Positions 8,478 through 18,628 are shown, numbered from the stretch's first letter. The stretch is 64,000 bases of DNA from Saprospiraceae bacterium (GCA_021739645.1 JAIPBL010000015.1:1-64000), one strand, 5' to 3'. Notes: generated from the letters alone by a model not told the origin. Made by a program: numbers and translations.

Positions 8478-8520
8478 ACTGCCGAGTCGTGCTCCTTTGA
8501 GGAATCGCCGACCCGGCAGT
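8478..8520 (-). terminator. Stem-loop downstream of the HYR gene
   Basis: ACTGCCGAGTCG (from 8478) pairs with CGACCCGGCAGT (to 8520) with one mismatch, 12 bp beyond the stop of the minus-strand HYR gene. No long T run follows, so it may act as a terminator or an mRNA 3' stabiliser. Confidence 0.55.
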
Positions 8521-8532
8521 TTATCAAATCAA

Positions 8533-11500
8533 TCAATTTAACAAAGTCATTTTTTTGGTAGCCGTGTTGCCCGGTGTTTGCAGACGGTAGTAGAAAATAC
8601 CGTTTGCGGGCAGGTTGCTACGGTCCACCTTCAGCTCATGGTAGCCCTTGGAGAACTCTCCGTTTACTGTTTTCACCACTTTCCCTTCTATATTGAATAT
8701 CGACACAGTGGCGGTGCTTGCCTCTGGCAACTGGAACCGAATGATGGTTTCTTCAGCGAACGGGTTCGGGATGTTTTGGTACAACTCGAACTGGTTGCCA
8801 ACTACGCTCGAACCATTTGGTGAAGTGAACTCAAGCACCACAGGCCTTACCGTACCGCCTTTTTCATAGCTTTCAGCAAGTGTGTAGCTGGAATTGATGC
8901 TAGCCATCTGGCTCAACATGCCATCCTTCAAGGCTGTGAAAGTCATGGAGAACTGCGTTTCTTCCGTGGCATTTTTTGGTGCAGCCAGTTGGTACCAGCT
9001 TGTAGTCACCACGCCTTCCTCCAAGCGGCTCAGGCCAAAGTTTTCGATGGAAGTAGCAGCAGCAGGCGCCATTTTTTCAAAGCGCAGGGCAGACTTGTCG
9101 AAGTTGAGGGTAAACTGGTATCCCAACATGCCTGCCAAGTTTGTGCTGAAGTCAACGTTGAATTTTTCGCCAGCTTTCACGGCCCGGTCAGCAGTGCGGA
9201 AGCTGAAATCCTGGCTGTTTCGTTCTTGGCTTGAGCCACCTAGGTTGTGCCCAACAGCCGTACCGTTGACGTCACCCACTTTCACCGCCATGAAGTTGAC
9301 GCTTTGGTTCGCTGACACCAAGTTGTTGAGGTTGCAAACCTCTGGGAATGGCTGGGCAAATGGGTTGGCAGGATTCGGGAAAACATAATTTCCATCCACA
9401 AATCGCCAGGACGTGTTGTTTTGGTAATCGTCAATCACGTGAAGAATGAGCTTGCGGATTTCGACGATGTCGCTGACCGTAACCGCTCCACTGCGGTTTG
9501 CATCGGCAGCTATCATTTTGTAAGGCGAATCGAGGAGTACAGACCCGAGGATGTGCTGATTTATCAACAAAAGGTCGAAAGTCGTTACGCCATTCAATGG
9601 GCTGGCGCTCAGGGTTGGCGTCACCGTGTAATCCATGCCGACTGGCACGTTGGAAAACTGGTAAGCTCCCGAAGCACCGGTCGAAGTCGTACTGGTGATT
9701 CCTCCGTTCAATTCAACATGCACGTTTTCAACACCTTGGTTTGCCTCATCGGCAATTTTTCCAGCCATTGCAATCAATGGGGAAGAACAAGCGCCCATAT
9801 TGTCTTGAACTTCGAGGGTCGTTGCACAGAAGTCGGCATTGCCAGCCTCATCGGTGACCCATATCTGTACCGAATTTATGCCTAATTCATCACAAGTGAA
9901 AATAATGATGGAGTCGGCAGTATTGGGTGAAAACGAAACCAAGAGTTCGCTCAAAGGCGTGCAGTTGTCCTGCGTAGAGCCAACGATGAACAAGTTGGCA
10001 TCAACCGGCACCATGCCCGTTGACATGATTTCGGCAATCAAGCCGTTGGCACAAATCGGTGTCGGTTTTTTACAATCTTCAATGGCAAATATGAAGTTGC
10101 AGAACCCAATGTTGCCGCAGCCATCTATGGCACTGTAACTGATGCGGTGGGTACCTACTGGGTAATTGTTTGTTGTGTTTTGTCCCGTACCAGATGTAAC
10201 ATACCCTGGGTCGTAGATTCCGTCATCGTTGAGGTCAACCGTCCAAGTATAAGTAATCTGGTTGGCCGGTGTGCACAAATCGGTCGCCGAAACGGTCAAG
10301 TCCGGTGCCAATGGGCTACAATCGGCTTTGAAGTTGCAGAAGGTCTGGCTGTTGCAAGCAGCAAACACAGGAGGATTGCTGTCCATTACAACAATGGTTT
10401 GAACCATTTGCCAGCTTCCGCCAGCGGTTGGGTTATTTGGATTATACTGGCACCAATCCACCACGGTCCAGGTACGAAGTATTTTCTGGCAACCATCTGG
10501 TGACGCACCGAGTACGAGGTCAGTATAACCAGGCACCAAGTTGAAACAGCCGTTTGACGGTGGATAAGTTGGCACACCCGTGCTGGATGGCGCAGTTGAA
10601 GCGATACATCCGTTAAGTGTCAAATCTGGAGGGAAAACGATGTTGGAACCCGTAAATGGGTTGTTGTTTATAACCGTTATGGTTTGAACACAGAAACTCA
10701 ATGTTCCAGCAGGGTCAGTTGCAGCGTAAGTCCGGTAAATAGTACCACCTCCGCAAGCAATCGTACCAGCATCTGATTGCGTCAAAACGATGTTTGCTCC
10801 GCAATTATCCATCGCCAACCCGTCGAGCGGGCCTACCAAAGTTGGGTCGGTTTCCACCGTACCTACCAAGGTTGGATTGGTGTAGTCCTGACCACAGACC
10901 AAGGTCACATTTGGGGGGCAAGTGATGGTAGGGCCGGATTTGTCCTGAACCTCTACATTTACCATACAATCATTGAAGTTGCCATGGCAATCATACACTC
11001 GCAGAATTACCTGAACATTCACGCCAACATCAGTGCAACAAAATTCAACGATGTCGTCAAAAACCAAGTTTGCTGGATTGTTGCAATTATCAGTCATCCG
11101 TGACACTTCAAAATCATCAATGCAGCAGTTGTCGGTACTTCCATTGTCGAAAGAAATTGCGTGAGCAAAACCATACCCGTAGTCATCCAAGGCCACTACT
11201 GAAAATTGGTCGCAAACTGGATTTGGTTTCGTATTGTCGTTTACGGTGATGGTAAAGGTTTTTGAAGTTGAATTGCCACAGGCATCCGTCACTTTTACGG
11301 TGATGGTATGAACCCCGAAATTCAAACCAGGAGCAGGCACCTGACCACCGTTGCCTGAAATCGGGCCGGATGGGGTAAAAATAACCACGGAGTAGCTGGA
11401 ACAATCTGACACAGCAACTGCGGGTATTACCGGACGAGCCCGGCAGCCCGGCAGGTTGGCCGATACCGTCATGTTTGCTGGTGCATTGAATACTGGCGCC

Positions 11501-12649
11501 GTAGTGTCGTTGTAATGAATCACTTGCACGCATGTCCAAGGATTGTCACTAAAATCAACTGGGAGACACCAGTCAAGAACCGTCCAGGTACGGATAATAC
11601 GGAAGCCAACGCCGCATTTTGGGATGACCAAATCTGAGTAAGAAGCTGTTATGTTACAAACGGCGTTGGCGCCTTCCGTGATTTCGTAAGTTGTACTATC
11701 AATCACCACTGTCGGGTAGCCGGTGTTTGACGGTAAAATATTGGCTGGCGAGCCAGGCGTACATTCCATCACTTTTTCTGCTGGGCATGTTGGATGCAGG
11801 CTCAGGAGTGAAGTCCTTTCAACCGTAATCATCTGTGTGCAGGTGGTGGTGTAGCCAAGCACATCAGTAGCAGACCAAATCCGCATAATTTGCAGGGAAT
11901 AGATGTCCGTGCATTGCCCCAAAGTTATCATGTCGAAATGCTGCACCGTAAAATCATTGCAATCAGTGAATAAAGGCTCAAGCACGTCTCCGCCTTCGGA
12001 AATTGGCCGGATGTCCTGCAGACAATTGATGGTATCATCCACACAACCTGAAATGAATGGGCCAGACTTGTCTTCGATTAAAGCCTCACCCCAACAGGTA
12101 TTGCCAGTGACAAGATTAGTAACGGAGAAGGTGATGGTTTCACCAACGTAGTAGTATCCAATGTAATTGGAGCCGGTATTTTCTACGTTTACAAAGAAAT
12201 TATTGTAGCAACCGTAGTTGCCTTCCAAGGCTGCATCGGGAGTCAACCACATTTCGCAGCTGGAAGGGATGGAAATGTGCAGATTGTCATCACAAATCAT
12301 CCCACTCGATGCGGGAACGAATGGGTTTACCGTATATAGAAAATGCACATGTAGCCGTGTTGCCACTACAATCTGTAGCGAGAAAGCTAAGATTGACCGT
12401 GCCAATGGGATACGTGCTGCCCGATGTGTAGCCTGTTCCATCTGTTTGTGAAACCGTCGGGTTGCAACCTGGCGCGTTGTCAACTGCAGTAATGGAAAAA
12501 TTGTAAACTGTCTCGCAAGCGCCTGGAGAAAGTTGAAGGATAACATTGATTGGACAACTGGTAAATGTCGGAGGTATGGTATCCTGTGCAAGTAAGGAGG
12601 AGGCAAAGCATAGCATTGCCACCATGTAGCTGAGTAACACTCGTGTCAT
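8533..12649 (-). CDS. HYR-repeat T9SS type A secreted protein with dockerin-like and cohesin-like regions; frameshifted near 12335
   Basis: Two frames must be joined to read the gene. The start at 12649 gives a signal peptide (ends SSLLAQ) and a first HYR unit (DTIPPTFTSCP). That frame then runs out about 20 codons after CAFSI, while the homologous sequence continues as TVNPFVPASSG in the next frame, consistent with one extra base within 12331-12340. Corrected length is about 1371 residues. Downstream are several HYR units with paired Cys, then a CnaB-like unit (about GVENVHVELNG), a dockerin-like segment (MIAADANRSGAVTVSD), a cohesin-like beta domain (GYQFTLNFDKSALRFE) and a type A sorting domain (YQNIPNPFAEETIIRFQLP). 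Expected to be exported and attached to the surface. Whether the frameshift is real or a sequencing error cannot be decided here. Confidence 0.85.
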
Positions 12650-13006
12650 GGGACCTGTTTTAGGTTAAAGAATTAAAATAAGATTCGTATTCAGTCGATT
12701 AGACACGACGGCTGAAATAACACAACGAAACCATCAATGCCAACCGTAGTCTGCTTGTGTAATTTTGGAAAATCCAGATTGGTTAAAATACTTTCAGGTC
12801 GGGCAAGGAGCCCCTTAGGATAGATTTTTGATAGGAGTAAAATTTGGAGCGCCAGTCTCCGAGAAGTTGTTAGATAGAAATATGCAAGTATTAGTTAAAT
12901 TTCAATGCAAAGATAGCCAATAAGATTCCCTTAAACCTATACCCCGATTTCGCTAATTAATAATTTGTTTTAAAAACATTTTCATAAATAATTGATTACC
13001 AGTAAT
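12650..13006. other. Intergenic region upstream of the HYR gene
   Basis: About 357 bp between the HYR gene start and the rluA-type gene stop. Apart from a candidate minus-strand promoter at 12908-12915, no gene, RNA or repeat was recognised. The half next to the pseudouridine synthase gene is AT-rich. Confidence 0.5.
12908..12915 (-). promoter_or_regulatory. Candidate -7 element (TATCTTTG) for the HYR gene
   Basis: A perfect Bacteroidota TAnnTTTG box on the minus strand about 260 bp before the HYR start, which would imply a long 5' leader. No good -33 TTTG is seen at the usual distance. Confidence 0.4.
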
Positions 13007-13696
13007 TTAATCACTGTCAATCGCTTGAAACATCTTCCAGACCTGGTCTTTTGGAACACTCGCTGTTAGGTTCACCAGTTCTTTTTTGACAGGATGTTCG
13101 AATGAGATGTTCTTACAATGCAGATGGATAGAACTATCTTTATTCGGCTCAGGGAAGCCGTATTTCACGTCGCCTCGAATGGGGCAACCTATTTTTGCGA
13201 GCTGTGCCCGAATCTGGTGGGAACGTCCGGTTTGTAAGTCCACCTTCAGCAAACAACAATCCCCAATTTCGGCAATCAACTCATAGTCAAGGTCAGCCTG
13301 TTTGGCTCCTTTCGCACGGCTGCTCATCGTATCGTAGGCCTTCACAACGTTCTTTGAAGTATCTTTTAAGATATAATGCGTTAAATGCCCATTGAACGGC
13401 TCCGGCCTTCTGCCGACGACGGCCCAATACGTTTTCTTGACCTCACGCTCCGCAAAAATCTTGTTCATGCGTTCCAGCGCTTTGCTTGTCCGGGCAAAAA
13501 TGGTGACACCACTAACTGGCCTATCCAATCGGTGGATGATGCCTAGATAAACGTCTCCAGGCTTCTCGTATTTGTCTTTGATATACTTTTTGACCTGGTC
13601 AGCGAGCGTTTCATCGCCTGTTTCATCACCTTGAACAAGGACGTTGTTGGGCTTGTTTACAGCAATCAAGTGGTTGTCTTCGAATAATATTTTCAT
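13007..13696 (-). CDS. RluA-family RNA pseudouridine synthase
   Basis: A 229-residue enzyme with the family motif HRLDRPVSG at residues 55-63; D58 is the expected catalytic aspartate that isomerises uridine in rRNA or tRNA. The N-terminus (ILFEDNHLIAVNKP) and the RSHQIRAQLA segment are also typical of RluA-type enzymes. There is no N-terminal S4 domain, so it belongs to the short RluA-type group. The target nucleoside cannot be read from sequence. A perfect TACCTTTG box ends only 8 bp before the start codon, suggesting a very short leader. The gene is divergent from mqnD. Confidence 0.93.
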   Translation of the reverse strand: MKILFEDNHLIAVNKPNNVLVQGDETGDETLADQVKKYIKDKYEKPGDVYLGIIHRLDRPVSGVTIFARTSKALERMNKIFAEREVKKTYWAVVGRRPEPFNGHLTHYILKDTSKNVVKAYDTMSSRAKGAKQADLDYELIAEIGDCCLLKVDLQTGRSHQIRAQLAKIGCPIRGDVKYGFPEPNKDSSIHLHCKNISFEHPVKKELVNLTASVPKDQVWKMFQAIDSD

Positions 13697-13704
13697 AATT
13701 GCCG

Positions 13705-13712
13705 CAAAGGTA
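13705..13712 (-). promoter_or_regulatory. -7 element (TACCTTTG) of the pseudouridine synthase gene
   Basis: A perfect TAnnTTTG box on the minus strand, 8 bp upstream of the ATG at 13696. Transcription would start within a few bases of the start codon. No -33 TTTG at the usual spacing. Confidence 0.55.
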
Positions 13713-13719
13713 AACTAAG

Positions 13720-13802
13720 ATTGTTGGATTGTTAGATTGTTGAATTGTTCTGCTCGTCATACTTCACCAACAACAATAAAACAATCCAACAATTCAACAA
13801 TA
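13720..13802. repeat. Intergenic inverted repeat of ATTGTTGGATTGTT / AACAATCCAACAAT phrases
   Basis: The left arm (13720-13749) repeats ATTGTT(G/A)GA units and the right arm (13768-13802) carries their complement. The hairpin lies between divergent genes and ends just before the mqnD start codon at 13809. Related phrases recur at 18196-18256. Confidence 0.8.
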
Positions 13803-13808
13803 TCATTG

Positions 13809-14639
13809 ATGAACCTAAGCCTTGGATTTTCTCCCTGCCCTAACGATACCTTTATTTTCGATGCCATGCTGCATGGTAGAATTGACACCGAGGGCCTCGA
13901 ATTCGAGGTTTTTATGGAAGATGTGGAGTCGCTCAACCGCAGGGCCATGCTCGGAGAACTCGATGTCACTAAACTCAGCTACCACGCTTACGCTTATTTG
14001 CTCGAAAAATACGTGCTGCTTGATGCTGGAAGTGCCTTGGGCAAAAACTGCGGTCCACTTTTAATTGCCCGGCATCAAATGACTGATGCCGAAGTAGAAA
14101 AAGCACTGATCGCCATTCCTGGTAAATTCACCACCGCCAACTTCCTGCTTAGTTTGGCTTTTCCTTCCGCAACCCGAAAACTAGAGACCGTTTTTTCCAA
14201 TATTGAAAATGCCGTGCTGGAAGGCCAGGTGGATGCCGGACTAATCATCCACGAAAACCGATTTACCTACGAGCAAAAAGGCTTGGTCAAAATCATTGAC
14301 CTTGGTGAATTCTGGGAAGCCTCAACGGGAATGCCTATTCCATTGGGCGGAATCGTGGTGCGAAGAAGCTTGGAAGAAGCAGTTCGACAAAAGGTGAACC
14401 GGGTCATGGAGCGCAGTGTACGCTATGCTTTTGAGCACCCGGCAGCCTCCAAAGATTTTGTACAAGCAAATGCACAGGAAATGGAGGAATCCGTCATGAA
14501 TAACCATATTAAACTATACGTAAACGATTACACGAAGAATCTTGGGGGTGCCGGGCGAGCAGCAATTGGGAAGCTGTTCGATGTAGCAAGGGCAAGGGGT
14601 ATTGTGCCAATTTACAAAGAAGATATTTTTTTAAATTAA
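13809..14639 (+). CDS. mqnD: 1,4-dihydroxy-6-naphthoate synthase
   Basis: A 276-residue protein whose N-terminus carries GFSPCPNDTFIF (residues 6-17), the signature of MqnD. MqnD converts cyclic dehypoxanthine futalosine to 1,4-dihydroxy-6-naphthoate in the futalosine route to menaquinone. The central LDVTKLSYHAYAYL and NCGPLLIAR segments fit the periplasmic-binding-protein-like fold of the family. The start at 13809 is chosen because the alternative at 13737 would encode the intergenic phrase repeat. No other mqn gene is in the window, so the pathway is presumably scattered. A strong terminator follows at 14724-14752. Confidence 0.93.
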   Translation: MNLSLGFSPCPNDTFIFDAMLHGRIDTEGLEFEVFMEDVESLNRRAMLGELDVTKLSYHAYAYLLEKYVLLDAGSALGKNCGPLLIARHQMTDAEVEKALIAIPGKFTTANFLLSLAFPSATRKLETVFSNIENAVLEGQVDAGLIIHENRFTYEQKGLVKIIDLGEFWEASTGMPIPLGGIVVRRSLEEAVRQKVNRVMERSVRYAFEHPAASKDFVQANAQEMEESVMNNHIKLYVNDYTKNLGGAGRAAIGKLFDVARARGIVPIYKEDIFLN

Positions 14640-14723
14640 AAAGATTTGTAATTTTTGGCACGGATGTTGAAATAAGATAAAGCGTGTAAGTTTTGGTTAA
14701 AGAATTGTAAGATTCGTTTTTCG

Positions 14724-14752
14724 GCCCGGGTTTCAATCCCGGGCTTTTTTTT
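14724..14752 (+). terminator. Rho-independent terminator after mqnD
   Basis: GCCCGGG (14724-14730) pairs with CCCGGGC (14738-14744), followed by eight T. Confidence 0.9.
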
Positions 14753-14825
14753 GTCCCTACCCTACCCGCTGTTTCTCCTTACTTAAAAAAAAGGCCTAGC
14801 CTGCTTCACCTTGCCCCACCTGCAC

Positions 14826-14833
14826 TATCTTTG
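14826..14833 (+). promoter_or_regulatory. -7 element (TATCTTTG) of the alanine dehydrogenase gene
   Basis: A perfect TAnnTTTG box, 42 bp before the ald start codon, located just after the mqnD terminator. The -33 half is not convincing. Confidence 0.6.
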
Positions 14834-14875
14834 CGCCGCTAAAATTCATTCTATCATCAAATAACACCAAATCTT

Positions 14876-15991
14876 ATGGTTATTGCAGTACCAACAGAAA
14901 TTAAAACAAACGAAAACCGAGTGGCGCTAACCCCTGGGGGCGCTTTGGAATTGACCAAACGTGGTCATATCGTGTACATCCAGCAAGGAGCAGGAGAGAA
15001 CAGCGGCTTCACCGACCAGGAATACGTGGATGCAGGAGCCAGCATCCTCCACACAGCCGAGGCTTGCTTCGAAATCGGCGAAATGATCATGAAAGTGAAA
15101 GAGCCAATTGAACAGGAGTATGCGCTCATCCGCAAAGACCAGTTGGTTTTCACTTATTTCCACTTTGCTTCTTATGAGCCACTCACGAAGGCAATGATTA
15201 AGAACCAAGCTGTTTGCCTAGCCTACGAAACAGTTGAAATGCCTGACCGCAGTTTGCCATTGCTTGTACCAATGTCAGAAGTAGCTGGTCGGATGGCGGT
15301 ACAGGAAGGCGCAAAATTCCTCGAAAAGCCAATGGGCGGAAGGGGAATCCTACTTGGTGGTGTACCTGGCGTTCAACCAGCCAAAGTCTTAGTGCTTGGG
15401 GGTGGCGTGGTCGGAACACAGGCAGCAAAAATGGCCGCTGGCCTCGGCGCTACCGTCACCATCATGGACGTAAACCTCAACCGTTTACGCTACCTCGCCG
15501 ATGTGATGCCTGCCAACGTGAACACCATGTACTCCAACGAATTGAATATCAGGCGTTTGCTCAGGAACCATGACTTGGTGGTAGGTGCAGTATTGCTGCC
15601 AGGCGCTAAGGCACCAAACCTCATTACACGGGACATGTTGAGCATTATGCGTGCAGGCACTGTGCTTGTTGACGTGGCAGTTGACCAAGGCGGCTGTTTT
15701 GAAACGACCAAGCCAACCACGCATGAAAACCCGGTTTATGTTGTGGACGATGTACTCCACTATTGCGTAGCAAACATGCCGGGCGCTGTGCCTTATACTT
15801 CAACCATCGCATTGACAAACGCTACCCTGCCCTTTGCCATTCAGTTGGCGGACAAAGGCTGGAAGCAGGCTTGCAGAGAGAGCAACCCATTGAAACTTGG
15901 CTTGAATATCATTGATGGCAAAGTGGTTTACCAAGGCGTAGCTGAAGCTTTTGGTTTGGATTGCCACGACGTGAATGAGTTTTTGAAGTAA
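14876..15991 (+). CDS. ald: Alanine dehydrogenase
   Basis: A 371-residue enzyme, the normal length for Ald, which interconverts L-alanine and pyruvate with NAD. The N-terminus [20 protein letters not shown] is the family signature, and the Rossmann segment [17 protein letters not shown] (about residues 170-186) binds the cofactor. The substrate-side region LVFTYFHFA and the C-terminal [19 protein letters not shown] are also diagnostic. It stands alone, with its own -7 box upstream and a stem-loop terminator 34 bp downstream. Likely role: alanine catabolism or nitrogen balance. Confidence 0.96.
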   Translation: MVIAVPTEIKTNENRVALTPGGALELTKRGHIVYIQQGAGENSGFTDQEYVDAGASILHTAEACFEIGEMIMKVKEPIEQEYALIRKDQLVFTYFHFASYEPLTKAMIKNQAVCLAYETVEMPDRSLPLLVPMSEVAGRMAVQEGAKFLEKPMGGRGILLGGVPGVQPAKVLVLGGGVVGTQAAKMAAGLGATVTIMDVNLNRLRYLADVMPANVNTMYSNELNIRRLLRNHDLVVGAVLLPGAKAPNLITRDMLSIMRAGTVLVDVAVDQGGCFETTKPTTHENPVYVVDDVLHYCVANMPGAVPYTSTIALTNATLPFAIQLADKGWKQACRESNPLKLGLNIIDGKVVYQGVAEAFGLDCHDVNEFLK

Positions 15992-16024
15992 GAAAAAGTA
16001 AGCCGGAAATCTATTCCGGTTGAG

Positions 16025-16055
16025 GTGTGCCGGAAGGGATTTCCGGCGCACTTTT
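16025..16055 (+). terminator. Stem-loop terminator after ald
   Basis: GTGTGCCGGAA (16025-16035) pairs with TTCCGGCGCAC (16041-16051) with one G-T type mismatch, followed by TTTT. It is close to the next gene's start at 16071, so it may also tune read-through into tex. Confidence 0.75.
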
Positions 16056-16070
16056 CCAATCAAACAAACT

Positions 16071-18194
16071 ATGACCACCTATCCGCAAATAATATCCAAA
16101 AGCCTCAACATTCCCCACAGAAAAGTAGAAAGCACCATTGACTTGTTGGCCGGAGGCGCTACTATTCCCTTCATCGCCCGCTACCGAAAAGAGGCCACTG
16201 GCTCACTTGATGAAGTCCAACTCGCCGCCATTCAGCAAGAACTGAAAAAACTGATTGAACTTGACAAACGGCGGGAAACCGTGCTGCACACTATCGAGGA
16301 ACTGGGCAAAATGACACCAGAACTCCGCGCTCGAATTGAAGACTGCTGGGACCCTGTGGAGCTGGAAGACATCTATTTACCCTACAAACCAAAACGAAAA
16401 ACAAGGGCAACCATGGCCCGGGAGAAAGGACTCGAACCGCTCGCAACCACCATTTTTGACCAAAGAAAACAAGACGCCGAGCAAATTGCAAAAGCCTTCC
16501 TGACAGAGGAGGTCACATCCGTCGAAGATGCCCTTCAAGGTTCCCGAGACATCATCGCTGAATGGATAAACGAGGATGAGCAAGCCCGCCAAAAAGTGCG
16601 GCATGCGTTCCGCAAGGGCGCTCAAATCACTTCCAAACTGGTGCGGGGGAAGGACGAGGAAGCTGCCAAATTCCAGGATTATTTTGCCTTTTCCGAGCCG
16701 CTGAAAAACTGCCCTTCCCACCGTCTGTTGGCCATGCGCCGGGGTGAGGACGAGGGCTTTTTACGTCTGAACATTGCCCCAGATGCAGAGGAGTTGCTGT
16801 ACCGACTGGAGCAACAATTCTTGCGGAACAGCGGCAACTCGACCAATCAAGTGAAGGAAGCACTGCACGACTGCTACGACCGATTGCTCTCTTCCAGCAT
16901 CGAAACGGAATTCCGGAATGAGGCAAAGGAAAAAGCAGACGAAGCTGCCATCCAGATTTTTGTGGACAACCTTCGGCAACTGCTGCTTGCACCGCCACTC
17001 GGCCAGTTCAGGGTAATGGGCATTGACCCCGGGTTCCGCTCAGGCTGTAAGGTGGTGATGCTCAACGAATTCGGCGACCTGCTGCACCATACCGTCATCT
17101 ACCCGCATCCGCCCAACTCTGATTCGTACATGGCCCGAAAAATCTTGCAGGACAATGTTGAAAAGCACAAAATCAACGCCATCGCCATTGGAAATGGGAC
17201 TGCCGGGCGAGAGACGATGGATTTATGCCAAGACATCGTGTTCGCACATCCGGTCAATATTTTCATGGTGAGTGAAGCGGGGGCCTCCATTTACTCCGCC
17301 TCCGAAGTAGCCCGTGAGGAGTTTCCAGACCTTGACCTAACCGTTAGGGGCGCTATTTCCATTGGACGTCGGCTGATGGACCCGTTGGCAGAATTGGTAA
17401 AACTCGACCCAAAAAACATCGGAGTTGGGCAGTACCAGCACGATGTGAACCAAGTGAAACTCAAGGAAAGCCTCGACCGCACCGTGGAAAGCTGCGTGAA
17501 CTCCGTGGGCGTGAACCTGAACACAAGCAGCAAACACTTGCTCACTTATGTATCAGGACTTGGGCCTTCGCTGGCGCAAAACATTGTGAAATACCGCACC
17601 GAAAACGGGGAATTCGAGACCCGCCAACAACTGAAAAAAGTAGCCCGAATGGGCGAAAAGGCTTATGAGCAATGTGCTGGCTTCCTCCGAATCCGGGGTG
17701 CTGCGAACCCACTCGACAACTCCGCCGTGCACCCAGAAAGTTATGGCATCGTGGAAAAAATGGCCAAGGACCTCGGTGTGAAAGTACCGGATTTGGTGGC
17801 AAATGCCGAATTGCGCCAGCAAATTGACCCAAAAAAATACATCACCGAAAAAGTAGGCCTGCCTACCCTAACCGACATCTTGAAGGAATTGGAAAAACCT
17901 GGCCTTGACCCACGTGGCGAAGCCAAATCGTTCCAGTTCGCCAATGTGCGCAGCATCGATGACCTCACAATCGGAATGGTGTTGCCGGGCATCATCACCA
18001 ACGTCACGGCTTTCGGCGCTTTCGTGGACATTGGGGTGAAACAGGACGGACTTGTGCATGTCTCGCAGCTCTCTAACAAGTACGTCAAGAACCCAGCCGA
18101 CGTGGTTTCCCTCAGCCAGGAAGTTAGCGTCCGGGTGGTGGAAATTGACCTTAAACGCAAACGTATCCAATTGACAATGAAGGATTTAGGGTAA
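16071..18194 (+). CDS. tex: Tex-family RNA-binding transcription accessory protein
   Basis: A 707-residue protein with the Tex domain order: N-terminal helical Tex core (ATIPFIARYRKEATG), YqgF-like RNase H fold (MGIDPGFRSGCKVVM near residue 320), helix-hairpin-helix segments (VSGLGPSLAQNIVKYR), and a C-terminal S1 RNA-binding domain (ITNVTAFGAFVDIGVKQDGLVHVSQ). Tex/YhgF proteins bind nucleic acid and affect transcription; the exact role is poorly defined. The start at 16071 is chosen because upstream residues would be encoded by the ald terminator. No clear promoter is visible in the 15-bp space. Confidence 0.94.
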   Translation: MTTYPQIISKSLNIPHRKVESTIDLLAGGATIPFIARYRKEATGSLDEVQLAAIQQELKKLIELDKRRETVLHTIEELGKMTPELRARIEDCWDPVELEDIYLPYKPKRKTRATMAREKGLEPLATTIFDQRKQDAEQIAKAFLTEEVTSVEDALQGSRDIIAEWINEDEQARQKVRHAFRKGAQITSKLVRGKDEEAAKFQDYFAFSEPLKNCPSHRLLAMRRGEDEGFLRLNIAPDAEELLYRLEQQFLRNSGNSTNQVKEALHDCYDRLLSSSIETEFRNEAKEKADEAAIQIFVDNLRQLLLAPPLGQFRVMGIDPGFRSGCKVVMLNEFGDLLHHTVIYPHPPNSDSYMARKILQDNVEKHKINAIAIGNGTAGRETMDLCQDIVFAHPVNIFMVSEAGASIYSASEVAREEFPDLDLTVRGAISIGRRLMDPLAELVKLDPKNIGVGQYQHDVNQVKLKESLDRTVESCVNSVGVNLNTSSKHLLTYVSGLGPSLAQNIVKYRTENGEFETRQQLKKVARMGEKAYEQCAGFLRIRGAANPLDNSAVHPESYGIVEKMAKDLGVKVPDLVANAELRQQIDPKKYITEKVGLPTLTDILKELEKPGLDPRGEAKSFQFANVRSIDDLTIGMVLPGIITNVTAFGAFVDIGVKQDGLVHVSQLSNKYVKNPADVVSLSQEVSVRVVEIDLKRKRIQLTMKDLG

Positions 18195-18195
18195 T

Positions 18196-18256
18196 GGTTT
18201 GTTGAATTGTTACCGCATCACCACAACAATTTAACAATGTAGCAATCCAACAATAA
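18196..18256. repeat. Intergenic CAACAAT-type phrase repeat
   Basis: TTTGTTGAATTGTT (left) and CAACAATTTAACAATG...CAATCCAACAAT (right) form partial inverted arms between tex and the TPR gene. The phrases are the same as those at 13720-13802. Confidence 0.65.
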
Positions 18257-18269
18257 AATAATTCAAATC

Positions 18270-18593
18270 ATGAACGACTCCCCCCGCCTCCAGCAATTGC
18301 TCCAATTTTATTCGGCCAGCCCGGACGATGCTTTCCTGCTTTTTGCGCTAGCAAAGGAGCATGAGAAGTTGGGAAACATGGAAACTGCCCTCGATTTTTA
18401 CCAAAAAATCGTCTCGACTTCACCCGACTACGTGGGTGTTTATTACCACTTGGGCAAGTTGCTGGAAAAAGCCAGAGCACCCGAACAAGCCCTCGAAACC
18501 TATAAATCCGGCATGGCCGTCGCAAAAAAAATCGGCGACCAACATGCCTTCAGTGAACTCGCCGAAGCCAAACTCGAACTCGACGACGAATAA
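18270..18593 (+). CDS. Small tetratricopeptide-repeat protein
   Basis: A 107-residue protein made almost entirely of TPR-like helix pairs: SPDDAFLLFALAKEHEKLGNMETALDFYQKI and the following YVGVYYHLGKLLEKA segment show the A-G-A-Y/P spacing of two to two and a half TPR units. Such proteins act as scaffolds; no partner is visible. No signal peptide, so cytoplasmic. It is followed closely by the YheT-type hydrolase and may be co-transcribed with it. Confidence 0.85.
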   Translation: MNDSPRLQQLLQFYSASPDDAFLLFALAKEHEKLGNMETALDFYQKIVSTSPDYVGVYYHLGKLLEKARAPEQALETYKSGMAVAKKIGDQHAFSELAEAKLELDDE

Positions 18594-18628
18594 CTCGAAA
18601 CTTGGAACACAAAACTCGAAACTTCATT

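Noticed and set aside
12331..12340. Programmed frameshifting in the HYR gene
   Set aside because: There is no slippery heptamer or downstream structure of the known kinds. A sequencing error or mutation is simpler.
12290..12649. A separate 119-residue small secreted protein upstream of the HYR gene
   Set aside because: Its HYR unit continues directly in the other frame, so it is the N-terminus of the frameshifted large gene.
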